Source: Fulvivirga sp. (lineage in GTDB: Bacteria; Bacteroidota; Bacteroidia; Cytophagales; Cyclobacteriaceae). From it: a DNA stretch of 46,060 nt. Within the stretch, counting starts at the first letter, position 1, and every line of letters starts with the position of its first letter. The stretch is from the NCBI GenBank assembly GCA_028280565.1, contig JANQLQ010000004.1, positions 1 to 46,060 of the forward strand, in the 5' to 3' direction. The position numbers and the translations under genes were made by a program. The notes below the pieces were generated by a model. The model ran no database searches. It was not told the DNA's origin and was given only the letters and a program-made list of their open reading frames with translations. This document shows, piece after piece, positions 16,785 through 25,176 of this stretch.

Positions 16785-18389
16785 TTATCGAATACTGCCG
16801 TCCTCATTTTTACACCATTCCCCTTCGGCCGTCCAGTCGTTTTCCGCAGACGCTATAGCCCCGATAAAGCTGACCGGGTCAAACCATTCTCCTAGGGTGG
16901 AAGCGTCCAGCGCGGCTGTGGCAGTGGATCCTACCCATTGGTTGACATCTACGGACCCTACGGGAGTGTCAAAAAGGGTATTGGCCGGATCGTCGAAACG
17001 GGTTTGGGCTTCCCGGGCATAGTTATCGTCATTGTCCCAAGAGTGGCCGTGGGTAAGCACCACGCTGTTGTCAGCGTCGTTGTCTAGCCGAATAGCATCA
17101 TCCGGGAATTGTGTGACTAAGAAGTTATGGTATTGCCCTGAAGCGCCTTGCCGAATGCGTAGTCCCCGGTTTCCTTTTTCCGGGACTTCATTTTTAGTTT
17201 CTTCTCCCGGGCCGACGAGGGTAAAGTTGGAAATGACAGGTGCCGTCCTGGGCAAAGCGTCAAAAGCGGCATCATTGTTTCTCACTTCGAGTGCCCTGGG
17301 ATCGTCTTCGTTGGCCAAGGCCTGGGCCACCCAAAACTGGCCAAAACCTCTCCATCCGTGCCGGCAATTAAAGGAATGGTCCAGTGCCCCTACTACTACG
17401 GCGTTTCGTACGTTTACCGTGCCTCCGAAGACCTGTATCCCGGCATTCCCACTGTTAAATGACTGGATATGATCTATCCTTGTCCCTGATCCTACGGCAT
17501 TCAAGATGATGGCGGCGTCAGCATTACCGCCCCCGGCATATTCCACCCGCACGTAGCTCAGCCTGCCGCTGCTTTCTTCATCATCTTGCCCACCGAAAGT
17601 GCCGGCAGCGCCTAGGTTGAGGTCATTCCCGGTAAGATTGACCTGGCCGTTCCCTAAAATGTATAGTCCTTCCCAATCCCCTGCTGATTCTTGCCCCGAT
17701 CCTGCCAGCACTCCTGAGGAAGTGAAAACGATGGGTTCTCTAGCAGTACCTTCCGCCTGTATGGTGGCGCCGGGTTGTATGGCTAAGAAAGAAGCGCTAT
17801 CACCGTAAATGATCGTGCCGGGTTCAAGGGTGAGTGTAGCTTCATCCGTGATCACGGTGGGTCCGTCTAATATCCATGGCTGGTTGCTATCGAGGGTAAG
17901 GTTCTCATCGACCCTGGCTACATCACCCCCGAAGGCCACTAATCTTTTGACCGTTGTACCCCCGGCAGTCTCATCTTCCACATCAAATGTTTTTTCGCGG
18001 ATGCCTAAGGAGAGCGTAAAGGGTTCGGTAGTACGATCTTCCAGGTCCGTGGCGGTAAGCACAAAGCTCAAGGTATTTCCGACCAGGTTTGTGTCCAATG
18101 CTATGGAATACTCCAGTCCAAAATCATCAAGGAAAGTGCCGGGTTCATAGCTTCTACTATCAAAAGCTGCGCCATCGAGTGTCACTTCCAACGATCTTAA
18201 GCCGGCCGATGCGCTGATCCTAATGGTTTTGACGAAAGTCTCCCCTATTTTTTCCACCTCGTTGGTGATGCCGTCCTCCACAAATATGGACGGCCCGGGC
18301 CTAAGATGGTCTTCATCTTCACAAGATAGCATCAAAAATACCATCGGTACCCATAAGAAGTAACTGGGGTTTATAATTGTATTTTTCAT
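16785..18389 (-). CDS. Surface lipoprotein with parallel beta-helix domain
   Basis: The protein of about 534 residues from MKNTIINPSYFLW has a lipoprotein signal ending MLSC, with EDED right after the cysteine. Acidic residues there match the Bacteroidota surface-export signal, so outer-membrane surface display is likely. Residues about 150-330 contain LTLEPGTIIYGDSASFLAIQP, DWEGLYILG and LSYVRVEYAGGG, typical of right-handed beta-helix partners of TonB-dependent receptors. It lies 15-33 bases after the receptor gene. It may capture or process the ligand for that receptor. No polysaccharide lyase active site could be identified. Confidence 0.8.
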   Translation of the reverse strand: MKNTIINPSYFLWVPMVFLMLSCEDEDHLRPGPSIFVEDGITNEVEKIGETFVKTIRISASAGLRSLEVTLDGAAFDSRSYEPGTFLDDFGLEYSIALDTNLVGNTLSFVLTATDLEDRTTEPFTLSLGIREKTFDVEDETAGGTTVKRLVAFGGDVARVDENLTLDSNQPWILDGPTVITDEATLTLEPGTIIYGDSASFLAIQPGATIQAEGTAREPIVFTSSGVLAGSGQESAGDWEGLYILGNGQVNLTGNDLNLGAAGTFGGQDDEESSGRLSYVRVEYAGGGNADAAIILNAVGSGTRIDHIQSFNSGNAGIQVFGGTVNVRNAVVVGALDHSFNCRHGWRGFGQFWVAQALANEDDPRALEVRNNDAAFDALPRTAPVISNFTLVGPGEETKNEVPEKGNRGLRIRQGASGQYHNFLVTQFPDDAIRLDNDADNSVVLTHGHSWDNDDNYAREAQTRFDDPANTLFDTPVGSVDVNQWVGSTATAALDASTLGEWFDPVSFIGAIASAENDWTAEGEWCKNEDGSIR

Positions 18390-18422
18390 TTTTCCGTTGT
18401 TAAACATGAGTGAATAGGGCGA

Positions 18423-21400
18423 TCATAACCGGTAAGAAACCCCAAAACGAGACCACCAAGAGAAAAAGCCTACATCGAATATCCTATCTCGTGACCCCAG
18501 GTATTGTAACTGCGGCTGGTTGGTCACATTGATGAATTCCGCGTATATCCTGAACCTATCATCCAGTTGCTGGGAGGCATTCAAGTCGAGCTGGTAACGC
18601 GACTCCCTTAAGATATCCGTGGATGCATCGGCACCCAGGTCCTCGATAAGGTCATCTTGGTAATTAAGGGAGGCTTTTGCCGAGAATCCTTTGTAATCAA
18701 AAGTAATTGCAGCGTTCCCGGTATGGTCTGCCTGGCCGGGGAGCCTTATCCCGGTACGATCACGGGTGAAGGCATCGGAACTGGTGTAGGTATAATTTAA
18801 GAAGAGGTTGATCCCTTTCAGTATGCCCGGCAGGAAGTCTAAGTTAGCTTGAACATTCAATTCCAGGCCCCATACTTCAGCTTCGTCCCCATTTAAAGGC
18901 TCATCTACCCGGTAGATCACCCCTGGCAGGATACCCAGGTCTGGGAAGAGGGTGGCTCCTTCTACCTGTGTCCGGCTGTTGAACTGGAAGTTTTCAATCC
19001 TTTTATAAAAGCCATTGATAGACAGGATCCCCACATTTCCTAGGTAGTGTTCGAACATGAGATCATAATTCCAAGCTATCGGCGGGAGTAGGTTAGGATT
19101 TCCACGTATCACCCTTTCATTTTCAATATTGATGTTGGTGGTAGGTACAATATCTCCAAAATTCGGCCGGGCAAAAGAGCGGGTAACAGCCGCCCTAATG
19201 TTGGTAAATTTGCTTAGACTGTACTTGAATTGCAGGTTGGGTAACCAAAAGTCGTAGTCAGTGCCATCGGTAACAGGTCTGCGGGTAAGGGTATCATTGT
19301 CTTGTATGGTTTCTATGGCGCTATATTCCACGCTGATGTCTTCATAACGGACACCGGCGAGGATCATAAGTTTATCCTTGATCTGTAGTTTGCCCATGAG
19401 GTATGCTGCATTGGTAGTTTCAGAAGCGTCATAAAAAAAAGGTTCATCCTGGTTGGCCTCTTCTTCCGGGTCCCTTGCAAAATCCGACTGGTTATCGTTA
19501 AAAAAACTATTGACAGCACCCGTATTGATCGCTGGGCCAAAGGTGACATTGTCGTCTAGGAAGTCTGTACGTATAGCGCCATAGTCGGCGAAGGAGGCAT
19601 ACAGTCCGTCGCTGTCCTGCTGGTATTCATAGGCTTGGGTCACCCTGCTCCTTTCACTATTGGTGACGCGGTGTTTATAGCCTGTTTTGATCAGCCCGGT
19701 GTTTGTTCCCAGTTTGAACGGGTGGGAAAGGTGGAGCCTCCCCACAATATTCTCGTTACTATTTACCCGGCTGTAAGTTTGGTACTCGTTCCATTCGTTA
19801 TAAATGGTAGCATCATCCAGCCGAAGGATAGGGTCTACGGAAGTGATCTGCGGAAAATCCGAGGTGAGGTCAGACAGCCCAAGGTCAATTTCCCGGTTCC
19901 TGAAATCGGCTAGGGCAGCATTTTCATCTCGCTCCGTGGTGGTGTAAAAACCGGCAGCTTCCAGGGAAAGGTTACCTAGCACGAAATTCCCCTGCAGGTT
20001 ATAGTTAAAGTTATCCCTTTGCACTACCCTGTCACGGAATGTTTTACGTACCTGGGCATCCCTGCTGAAGGTAGGTGTTCGATCGCTGCCGCTGTTCATA
20101 CGGAAGCGTGTCCGGAATCTTTCTTCGTCTTCCTCTAATATGCTGTACATAAAGTTAAATCGTATGGAAGAAGCTTGGTCTAGTTTGTAATCCAGGTTGA
20201 CCCCCGCCCCTGCCCGGGTCCTTTGCGTAACGAGCGCGCGCAGGTCGTGCTCGGCCAGCGCCAATTCTGTTCTTTCTTCTCCATCGGCCGAGTAAGTCAG
20301 CTCTTCCCATTCCGACTCGGTACGGTCTTCGCCGTTATCTGTTCTAAAGAAGCTGCCGCTTAGCAGGACGCCCAGCCGGCCTTGGCTCACTTTATCGTCC
20401 GGGAAAAAACGTTGTCCTAGCGAAAGGCGTCCAATGCCATTCACCCCTTTTGACAGGTTATTATACCCACTTCCTGCTTCGAGTTTTACCGAAGGAGTAA
20501 GCCGGGTGGCCGTAGGCGGTAGCATATTGACCACACCCCCGATCGCGTCGCCGTCCTGGTCGGGAGTGAGGGATTTGGTTACTTCTATGGAGCCCAATTG
20601 GTCTATGGGATACATGGTGAGAGAGGGGCTCCGGTCGCCACCTACCCCATTGCCAGGAAGCTGTTCCCCATTGACTTGTATAGAGGTATAATTTAGGGGG
20701 GTTCCGCGAATTTGTACGGAAGAGCCCTCACCATTGTCGCGGCCTATGTTGATCCCGGGCACCCTTTGCAAGGCCTCGGCAGTATTCAAGTCAGGGAACC
20801 TGCCGATAAGGTCTGCCGAGATGATGTTCTTAATGTTGTCTGCTGCTTTTTGCTGGTTGAGCGCACGCGTCTGCCCTTCAAGGCTGCCTGTTACCACCAC
20901 TACGGCCAGGCTTTGCACATCTGGCGACAGTGAAAAATTGACCTCTACCATGCTTTTTGATTCTACATTGACTACTTGTTCTGACTCGGCGTAACCAATG
21001 TAAGTAGCTACAACGGTTTGGCGTCCTGCCGGAATATTGAGTATGATGAATTCGCCCTGTAGGTCTGTCGCGGCTCCTATCGTAGTTCCTTTTACGTATA
21101 CCGAGGCGCCCGGTAAGGGCTGTTTGGTAGTGGCTTCAATCACCCTGCCGGTGATGGCTCCTATCTTTCCCGCTTTTTTCGCCGGGGCCGGGTCTATACG
21201 CCGGGATAGGATGATCTGGTGTTTGTGTAAGTGTGCATTGATCTTATGGGGGCGCAACAGCGAAACGAGTACGTTTTTCAAGGGCTCACCACGCGTTTGA
21301 ATCGAAACGTGATGAGAGAGCTCCACAAAATCCTCGCTGTAAACAAAAGAGACTTCAGCTTGTCTCTCAATCTTGGATAATACGGCCTTCAAAGTGACTT

Positions 21401-21557
21401 GCTCTACGGTGAGGGAGATCTTTTTGTCCAAGATGTCTTGTCCATGGATGTCTTTACCGAAAAGGGAAAAAGTCATCCATACTGTCAAGACCAGTGACAC
21501 CGTCGAGATACGCATAACTTGAATGGCAACTTTTGAAAAAAAGTAGTAGTTTTCCAT
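18423..21557 (-). CDS. TonB-dependent receptor with STN and carboxypeptidase-like domains
   Basis: The 1044-residue outer-membrane receptor has a signal region, an STN (secretin/TonB short N-terminal) domain at about residues 50-115, a CarboxypepD_reg_2 domain at about 132-215 (ITGRVIEATTKQPLPGASVYVKG), a plug with LIGRFPDLNTAEALQRVPGI (near 255) and GGVVNMLPP (near 335), and a long C-terminal barrel ending in aromatic residues (FGVSYRL). It resembles the Caulobacter-type receptor class (TIGR01782) rather than SusC, and there is no SusD gene nearby. The STN domain suggests signalling to the FecR encoded just upstream. Its cargo presumably feeds the downstream catabolic genes. Confidence 0.9.
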   Translation of the reverse strand: MENYYFFSKVAIQVMRISTVSLVLTVWMTFSLFGKDIHGQDILDKKISLTVEQVTLKAVLSKIERQAEVSFVYSEDFVELSHHVSIQTRGEPLKNVLVSLLRPHKINAHLHKHQIILSRRIDPAPAKKAGKIGAITGRVIEATTKQPLPGASVYVKGTTIGAATDLQGEFIILNIPAGRQTVVATYIGYAESEQVVNVESKSMVEVNFSLSPDVQSLAVVVVTGSLEGQTRALNQQKAADNIKNIISADLIGRFPDLNTAEALQRVPGINIGRDNGEGSSVQIRGTPLNYTSIQVNGEQLPGNGVGGDRSPSLTMYPIDQLGSIEVTKSLTPDQDGDAIGGVVNMLPPTATRLTPSVKLEAGSGYNNLSKGVNGIGRLSLGQRFFPDDKVSQGRLGVLLSGSFFRTDNGEDRTESEWEELTYSADGEERTELALAEHDLRALVTQRTRAGAGVNLDYKLDQASSIRFNFMYSILEEDEERFRTRFRMNSGSDRTPTFSRDAQVRKTFRDRVVQRDNFNYNLQGNFVLGNLSLEAAGFYTTTERDENAALADFRNREIDLGLSDLTSDFPQITSVDPILRLDDATIYNEWNEYQTYSRVNSNENIVGRLHLSHPFKLGTNTGLIKTGYKHRVTNSERSRVTQAYEYQQDSDGLYASFADYGAIRTDFLDDNVTFGPAINTGAVNSFFNDNQSDFARDPEEEANQDEPFFYDASETTNAAYLMGKLQIKDKLMILAGVRYEDISVEYSAIETIQDNDTLTRRPVTDGTDYDFWLPNLQFKYSLSKFTNIRAAVTRSFARPNFGDIVPTTNINIENERVIRGNPNLLPPIAWNYDLMFEHYLGNVGILSINGFYKRIENFQFNSRTQVEGATLFPDLGILPGVIYRVDEPLNGDEAEVWGLELNVQANLDFLPGILKGINLFLNYTYTSSDAFTRDRTGIRLPGQADHTGNAAITFDYKGFSAKASLNYQDDLIEDLGADASTDILRESRYQLDLNASQQLDDRFRIYAEFINVTNQPQLQYLGSRDRIFDVGFFSWWSRFGVSYRL

Positions 21558-21627
21558 CTTGAATGGGTTTGGTACGATATAATTAACTTGCTTGGTAAGA
21601 GTTATTTGAAAGGTTTACTAGATCCAG

Positions 21628-21651
21628 CCGGGTGTGCGGCAACACACCCGG
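21628..21651. terminator. Hairpin between fecR and the receptor gene
   Basis: CCGGGTGTG (21628-21636) pairs perfectly with CACACCCGG (21643-21651) around a six-base loop. On the minus strand it follows the fecR stop at 21684 and precedes the receptor start. No U-run follows, so partial attenuation or mRNA processing is as likely as full termination. Confidence 0.5.
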
Positions 21652-21683
21652 TATCCTTTAGAGGGATTGTGGAGTAACTGTAC

Positions 21684-22658
21684 CTAGGGGCAACCTATGC
21701 CTGTCAACCTGACTTTATCATTCTCAATACTGTAATTGATCTCATTCGTTTTACTTATAATTTCCAATGTTTTATTCAACGAGTTATTTTCTAAGGTCAT
21801 CGTCAGCGAGCAAGCCTTTAAAGCCTCATTTTCAAAGGTGATCTCGACATTGTAGACCTTAGCGAGTACGTTGGCCACATCTTCCATGGTACTGTTATCA
21901 AATTGTGCTTTATAGGTGAACCAGGACCTTACCAAAGAGGGGTTGGTGATCTCGCTTACCTTCATTTCTTGTTCGGCATGGTAAAAGTCGACGTGATCGT
22001 TTTTTGTGAGCTGGGTTCTAACCGTCCCGGGGGCATGCCGTTCATCTTCTTCCTGTGGACTTGCAAAGACTTCAACGATCCCCGACACCACGGAAACACT
22101 GGTTTTTTCACCTATTTCGCGGGCTTCTACGTTAAACGCCGTACCAAGTACCTTAACATTGAGCTGTTCCGTTTCTACGATGAACGGTTTCTGTTTATTT
22201 TCGGCTACTTCGAAAAAGCCCTCTCCTTCCAGCCTTACACGCCGTTCAGATGCGCTGAAGCTGGCAGGATAAGTGAGCTTGCTGCCGATATTCAGCCACA
22301 CTTCGGTACCATCTTCTAAGAAAAAATGATTTCGTTGGGTGGAGGGGGCCGTCTTTTCTACCATAGCTATTGCATCGGTCGTCTCGATCGCTGGCCTGTC
22401 GATGTAAAATTGAGAGGTGAAGTACGCTACTGTACCGAGTAGCAAAAAGCTGGCTGCGGCTTTAACCATAAAAGGTAGTGAGCGTGTACCTCGTTTGAAA
22501 CTACGTACAGGGATCGTTTTCTCACTTGTTTTTTTGTTTTGGATCGCTTGGAAGATCCGGTCGGAATCGTGATCATCCAGCAGGCGAGCGTCTTCGGTAT
22601 TGTCCCATACCGACTCCATGTCTTTTTTTATGGGGTTCCGTGGTTTTTTCTTGTCCAT
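21684..22658 (-). CDS. fecR: FecR-family anti-sigma factor
   Basis: The 324-residue protein has a charged cytoplasmic N-terminus, one membrane span at about residues 62-82 (LPFMVKAAASFLLLG), a FecR domain (THRNHFFLEDGTEVWLN-like segment near 110, then RVRLEGEGFFEVAENKQKPF) and a C-terminal DUF4974 domain (FDNSTMEDVANVLAKVYNVEI). In Bacteroidota such proteins relay a signal from an STN-bearing receptor to an ECF sigma factor. The receptor follows directly, but no sigma gene is found upstream, which is unusual. Regulation may use a distant sigma factor, or the original gene was lost in the adjacent scarred region. Confidence 0.88.
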   Translation of the reverse strand: MDKKKPRNPIKKDMESVWDNTEDARLLDDHDSDRIFQAIQNKKTSEKTIPVRSFKRGTRSLPFMVKAAASFLLLGTVAYFTSQFYIDRPAIETTDAIAMVEKTAPSTQRNHFFLEDGTEVWLNIGSKLTYPASFSASERRVRLEGEGFFEVAENKQKPFIVETEQLNVKVLGTAFNVEAREIGEKTSVSVVSGIVEVFASPQEEDERHAPGTVRTQLTKNDHVDFYHAEQEMKVSEITNPSLVRSWFTYKAQFDNSTMEDVANVLAKVYNVEITFENEALKACSLTMTLENNSLNKTLEIISKTNEINYSIENDKVRLTGIGCP

Positions 22659-22988
22659 GTTTGTAAAAGATTTACATCAAATGGTCTTAGGCATTGATTG
22701 CAGCAAGAGCAAGTTTAGAGGTAGTACGCCCCTGTGGTAAGGGTACCACTATTGTGAGCAGATCTTTTTTTGTAAATCGACTAAAATTTCTCAGCGACGG
22801 GAGAGGATCATCGCAAAATTGGCGAAAGTCCGCCGCTCGACGTCGGGTAGTTCGTATCTCGGTTCAATATGGCATGACCCGGTTAGGTAAATGCAAATTC
22901 ATAGGCACTGATCGCCTTAATTTCTAATCAACTGATATTCAATACGTTGATTTTCTTCACATTTATATTGAAATAAAGTATGATTTTA

Positions 22989-23150
22989 AAAATGAGCCAT
23001 AATTCGCGCAGAGGTTTCTTAAAAAAATCTTCATTGATCAGCAGTAGTTTGATGGCTATGTCGGCTGGCCTTGTTTCAACCGACATATTCGCAAGTGTCT
23101 TGCATAAAGACTTACCTTATTATCGTGCTGGCAGTCCTTTTCGTAAAGAC
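22989..23150 (+). pseudogene. Truncated start of a Tat-signal protein
   Basis: An open frame starts at the ATG at about 22992 (SHNSRRGFLKKSSLISSS) with a twin-arginine motif and a hydrophobic stretch ending near DIFA, a classic Bacteroidota Tat leader. After about 45 residues (VLHKDLPYY) the likely mature protein stops: the frame runs into a dispersed repeat from about 23172 and ends at 23198. No continuing homologous frame is seen downstream. I read it as the surviving 5' end of an exported enzyme, often an oxidoreductase or isomerase in this phylum, cut by repeat insertion or deletion. A genuine short peptide is possible but less likely. Confidence 0.5.
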
Positions 23151-23171
23151 TTAAGGGTGAGCGGCAGCGGT

Positions 23172-23302
23172 ATTGGCTTAAAACGAGGTTTTGAATAATT
23201 GCACAGTCTTTAAACCGAGGAGTAGCTTCCGTTCTACGACACCGCAGATCCCGGCTTTCGTAATGAGCCCTCTCACAACCACAGGCCCGGAATGACGATC
23301 AT
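23172..23302. repeat. Dispersed repeat A, copy 1
   Basis: The segment matches 36114-36247 over its full length with scattered differences: both contain GGTTTTGAATAATT-CACAG, TTCCGTTCTACGACA, AATGAGCCCT and GGCCCGGAATGACG followed by a T-run. It seems non-coding. It adjoins the truncated Tat-signal gene on one side and a MITE-like element on the other. Confidence 0.75.
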
Positions 23303-23307
23303 TTTTT

Positions 23308-23598
23308 GGCGTCAAAATTAGATTTGATAATAAACGTCTATTTTTAGCAAATTAGGTGACTTTTTTAAGATGTTCCGGGTAGTGCGAACCTCGAAACGAG
23401 TAGTTTAAGCGGGATTTCGGGGTTCTAAGTTCGTGTTCATTTTCTTTCATACGCAAAAAAAAGGCGCCAGCAACCAAGCCCATTTTCCCAGTAAAACGCA
23501 CTATCCAGCCCCAGCAGGCCGCTTACCCACAACCCTCAAGGGCCGCGCTGTTCTTGGATGTCCCCCTTCCATACGCTAATTGAATTTGCCAGGATGCC
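23308..23598 (+). mobile_element. MITE-like element, copy 1 (degraded ends)
   Basis: The segment aligns end to end with 38941-39256 and with the reverse complement of 31284-31623. Shared landmarks are TAAACGTCTATTTTT, GATGTTCCGGGTAGTGCGAA, GTAGTTTAAGCGGGATTT, AGGCCGCTTACCCACAACCC and CCATACGCTAATTGAATTT. The left end (GGCGTCAAAA) and right end (TGCCAGGATGCC) are decayed versions of the GGCATCCTTGAAAA inverted repeat. There is no coding capacity and no target duplication, so it looks old. Confidence 0.75.
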
Positions 23599-23664
23599 CT
23601 TTTTAATCGAATCCAGCTTATAAGTTAACACCGGTATCTTCCGAGCTTTATCCCTTAAAAAACT

Positions 23665-23702
23665 AAAGCCACCCTAGAATTCCTAAATCTAGGGTGGCTT
23701 TT
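23665..23702 (-). terminator. Rho-independent terminator after cold shock gene
   Basis: AAAGCCACCCTAGA (23665-23678) pairs perfectly with TCTAGGGTGGCTTT (23688-23701). On the minus strand the hairpin is followed by TAGTTTTTTAAG, a U-rich tail. It lies 25-60 bases after the stop of the cold shock gene. Confidence 0.85.
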
Positions 23703-23725
23703 GGTTTAAAACCCTTTGACAGCGA

Positions 23726-23920
23726 TTAGTCTATTCTTTCCACATTTACGGCGTTTATGCCTTTCCGGCCTCTTTCGGTATCGAATTTCACCCTGTCGTT
23801 TTCCCTTATCTCGTGGATCAGCCCGCTTTCATGTACGAACACATCGTCTCCACCTTCATCAGCCTTGATAAATCCAAACCCTTTCGTGCCGTTGAAAAAT
23901 TTAACTGTACCTTCTTTCAT
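23726..23920 (-). CDS. CspA-family cold shock protein
   Basis: The 64-residue protein is a single cold-shock domain. It starts EGTVKFFNGTKGFGFIKAD with RNP1 (KGFGFI) and continues with RNP2 (DVFVHES) and the usual end GRKGINAVNVERI. It binds single-stranded RNA/DNA and melts mRNA secondary structure at low temperature. The start lies 32 bases after the DEAD-box helicase stop on the same strand, and a strong terminator follows, so it is the last gene of a cold-adaptation transcription unit. Confidence 0.95.
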   Translation of the reverse strand: MKEGTVKFFNGTKGFGFIKADEGGDDVFVHESGLIHEIRENDRVKFDTERGRKGINAVNVERID

Positions 23921-23952
23921 TGTAATTACTGTTTATTAATTGTTTAAAAATA

Positions 23953-25137
23953 TTAGTCTATAAATGTAATGGCGGTCCCTTTTTTACCCGCCCTGCCGGT
24001 ACGCCCAATACGATGTATATAACTATCTAAGGTCTGGGGTACCTGGAAATTAATAACATGGGTAATATCCGCCACGTCAATGCCCCTCGCGGCTACGTCT
24101 GTGGCCACAAGCACCTTTATCTTATTTTTTCTAAAACTATTCAGCGCTTGGGTCCGCTGATTTTGCGATTTATTCCCATGGATCAAACCGGTGGCTATAC
24201 GCGCTTGACTCAGCTTTTTTTCAAGTTGATTCACTTGCCTTTTTGTCTCCGCAAAAACCAACACCTTTTTTAGTTCCTGCTGCATGATCATATCGATCAA
24301 AAGCTGTGTTTTATCTTTTCCTTGAACACGGATGGCTTCTTGGGAAACATCGCTACTGATGGAATGACCTGTACTTACTTTAACCTTGACGGGTTTATTT
24401 AAAATATCAGCCACTAATGACTTTTGACTACCATCTTCCGTAGCTGAAAAGAGCAACGTTTGTTTTCTATGTTGCATGGCTTTTGTGATACGTTTTACGT
24501 CATTAACAAATCCCATGTCCAGCATTCGATCGAATTCGTCGAGAATGAGTACGCTGGTTTTTTCCAAAGGCAATGCTTTTCGTTCTACCAAATCGAGCAG
24601 TCGCCCGGGAGTGCCTATAATGACGTGGTTCTTCTTTTTCAGCAGCTTGTAGTCTGCTGAAATCGTGGTGCCCCCGATAAAACAAGATGAAAATAGCTTT
24701 GTGCCTTTCGTGAGCAGGAAGAATTCTTTTTGTACTTGCTGGGCCAATTCCCGGGTAGGTACTACTACCAGCGACTGGAATTCTTTGCCTGACAGCAATT
24801 GTTGAATGATCGGCATTAAGAAAGCCGCGGTCTTACCCGTGCCTGTATTGGCAATACCCAAAATGTCACGCCCTTCAAGAATAGCCTCAAAGGTTTGATC
24901 CTGTATTGCGGTAGGATAGTCAAACCCGCGTCCTGAAAGATTTTTCGCCAAAGGAAGCTGGAGATGCATATCGGAAAATTTCCTCTGTGGCGCATCTTGG
25001 ATAGGCTCATGCGATGTACCCGGTGCATTTATCAGCTTGTTTAAATCAAAACCAGCGGGGCGTTTTTTTGCCCTGCTCGATCGATTTTTCCTATTTCGAC
25101 TCCTAAAGTCGTTTTTTTTCGTTTTTGTAAAGTTCAT
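23953..25137 (-). CDS. DEAD-box RNA helicase
   Basis: The 394-residue protein has a basic N-terminal extension (residues 1-30, rich in R/K/S), a Q-motif region (YPTAIQDQTF, near 76), Walker A ANTGTGKTA (near 96), PTRELAQQ (Ia, near 127), motif II as DEFD instead of DEAD (near 199), SAT (III, near 230), and motifs IV-VI with TDVAARGID (near 346) and HRIGRTGRAG (near 375). It unwinds RNA duplexes with ATP. The C-terminus stops soon after motif VI, so no accessory RNA-binding tail is present. The spacing to the desaturase (39 bases) and cold shock gene (32 bases) suggests cotranscription. Confidence 0.93.
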   Translation of the reverse strand: MNFTKTKKNDFRSRNRKNRSSRAKKRPAGFDLNKLINAPGTSHEPIQDAPQRKFSDMHLQLPLAKNLSGRGFDYPTAIQDQTFEAILEGRDILGIANTGTGKTAAFLMPIIQQLLSGKEFQSLVVVPTRELAQQVQKEFFLLTKGTKLFSSCFIGGTTISADYKLLKKKNHVIIGTPGRLLDLVERKALPLEKTSVLILDEFDRMLDMGFVNDVKRITKAMQHRKQTLLFSATEDGSQKSLVADILNKPVKVKVSTGHSISSDVSQEAIRVQGKDKTQLLIDMIMQQELKKVLVFAETKRQVNQLEKKLSQARIATGLIHGNKSQNQRTQALNSFRKNKIKVLVATDVAARGIDVADITHVINFQVPQTLDSYIHRIGRTGRAGKKGTAITFID

Positions 25138-25176
25138 TTTGATTTTTTTATTTTTCGAGCGTCAAGCTCACCCCTC

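Noticed and set aside
22690-22870. Minus-strand open frame upstream of fecR as a remnant of the missing sigma factor
   Set aside because: It encodes about 58 residues ending LPQGRTTSKLALAAINA, with no start codon and no sigma region 2 or 4 motif that I could see.
24530-24545. DEFD in place of DEAD in the helicase as a sign of inactivation
   Set aside because: The two acidic residues needed for Mg-ATP are kept and all other motifs are intact; the third position varies naturally.
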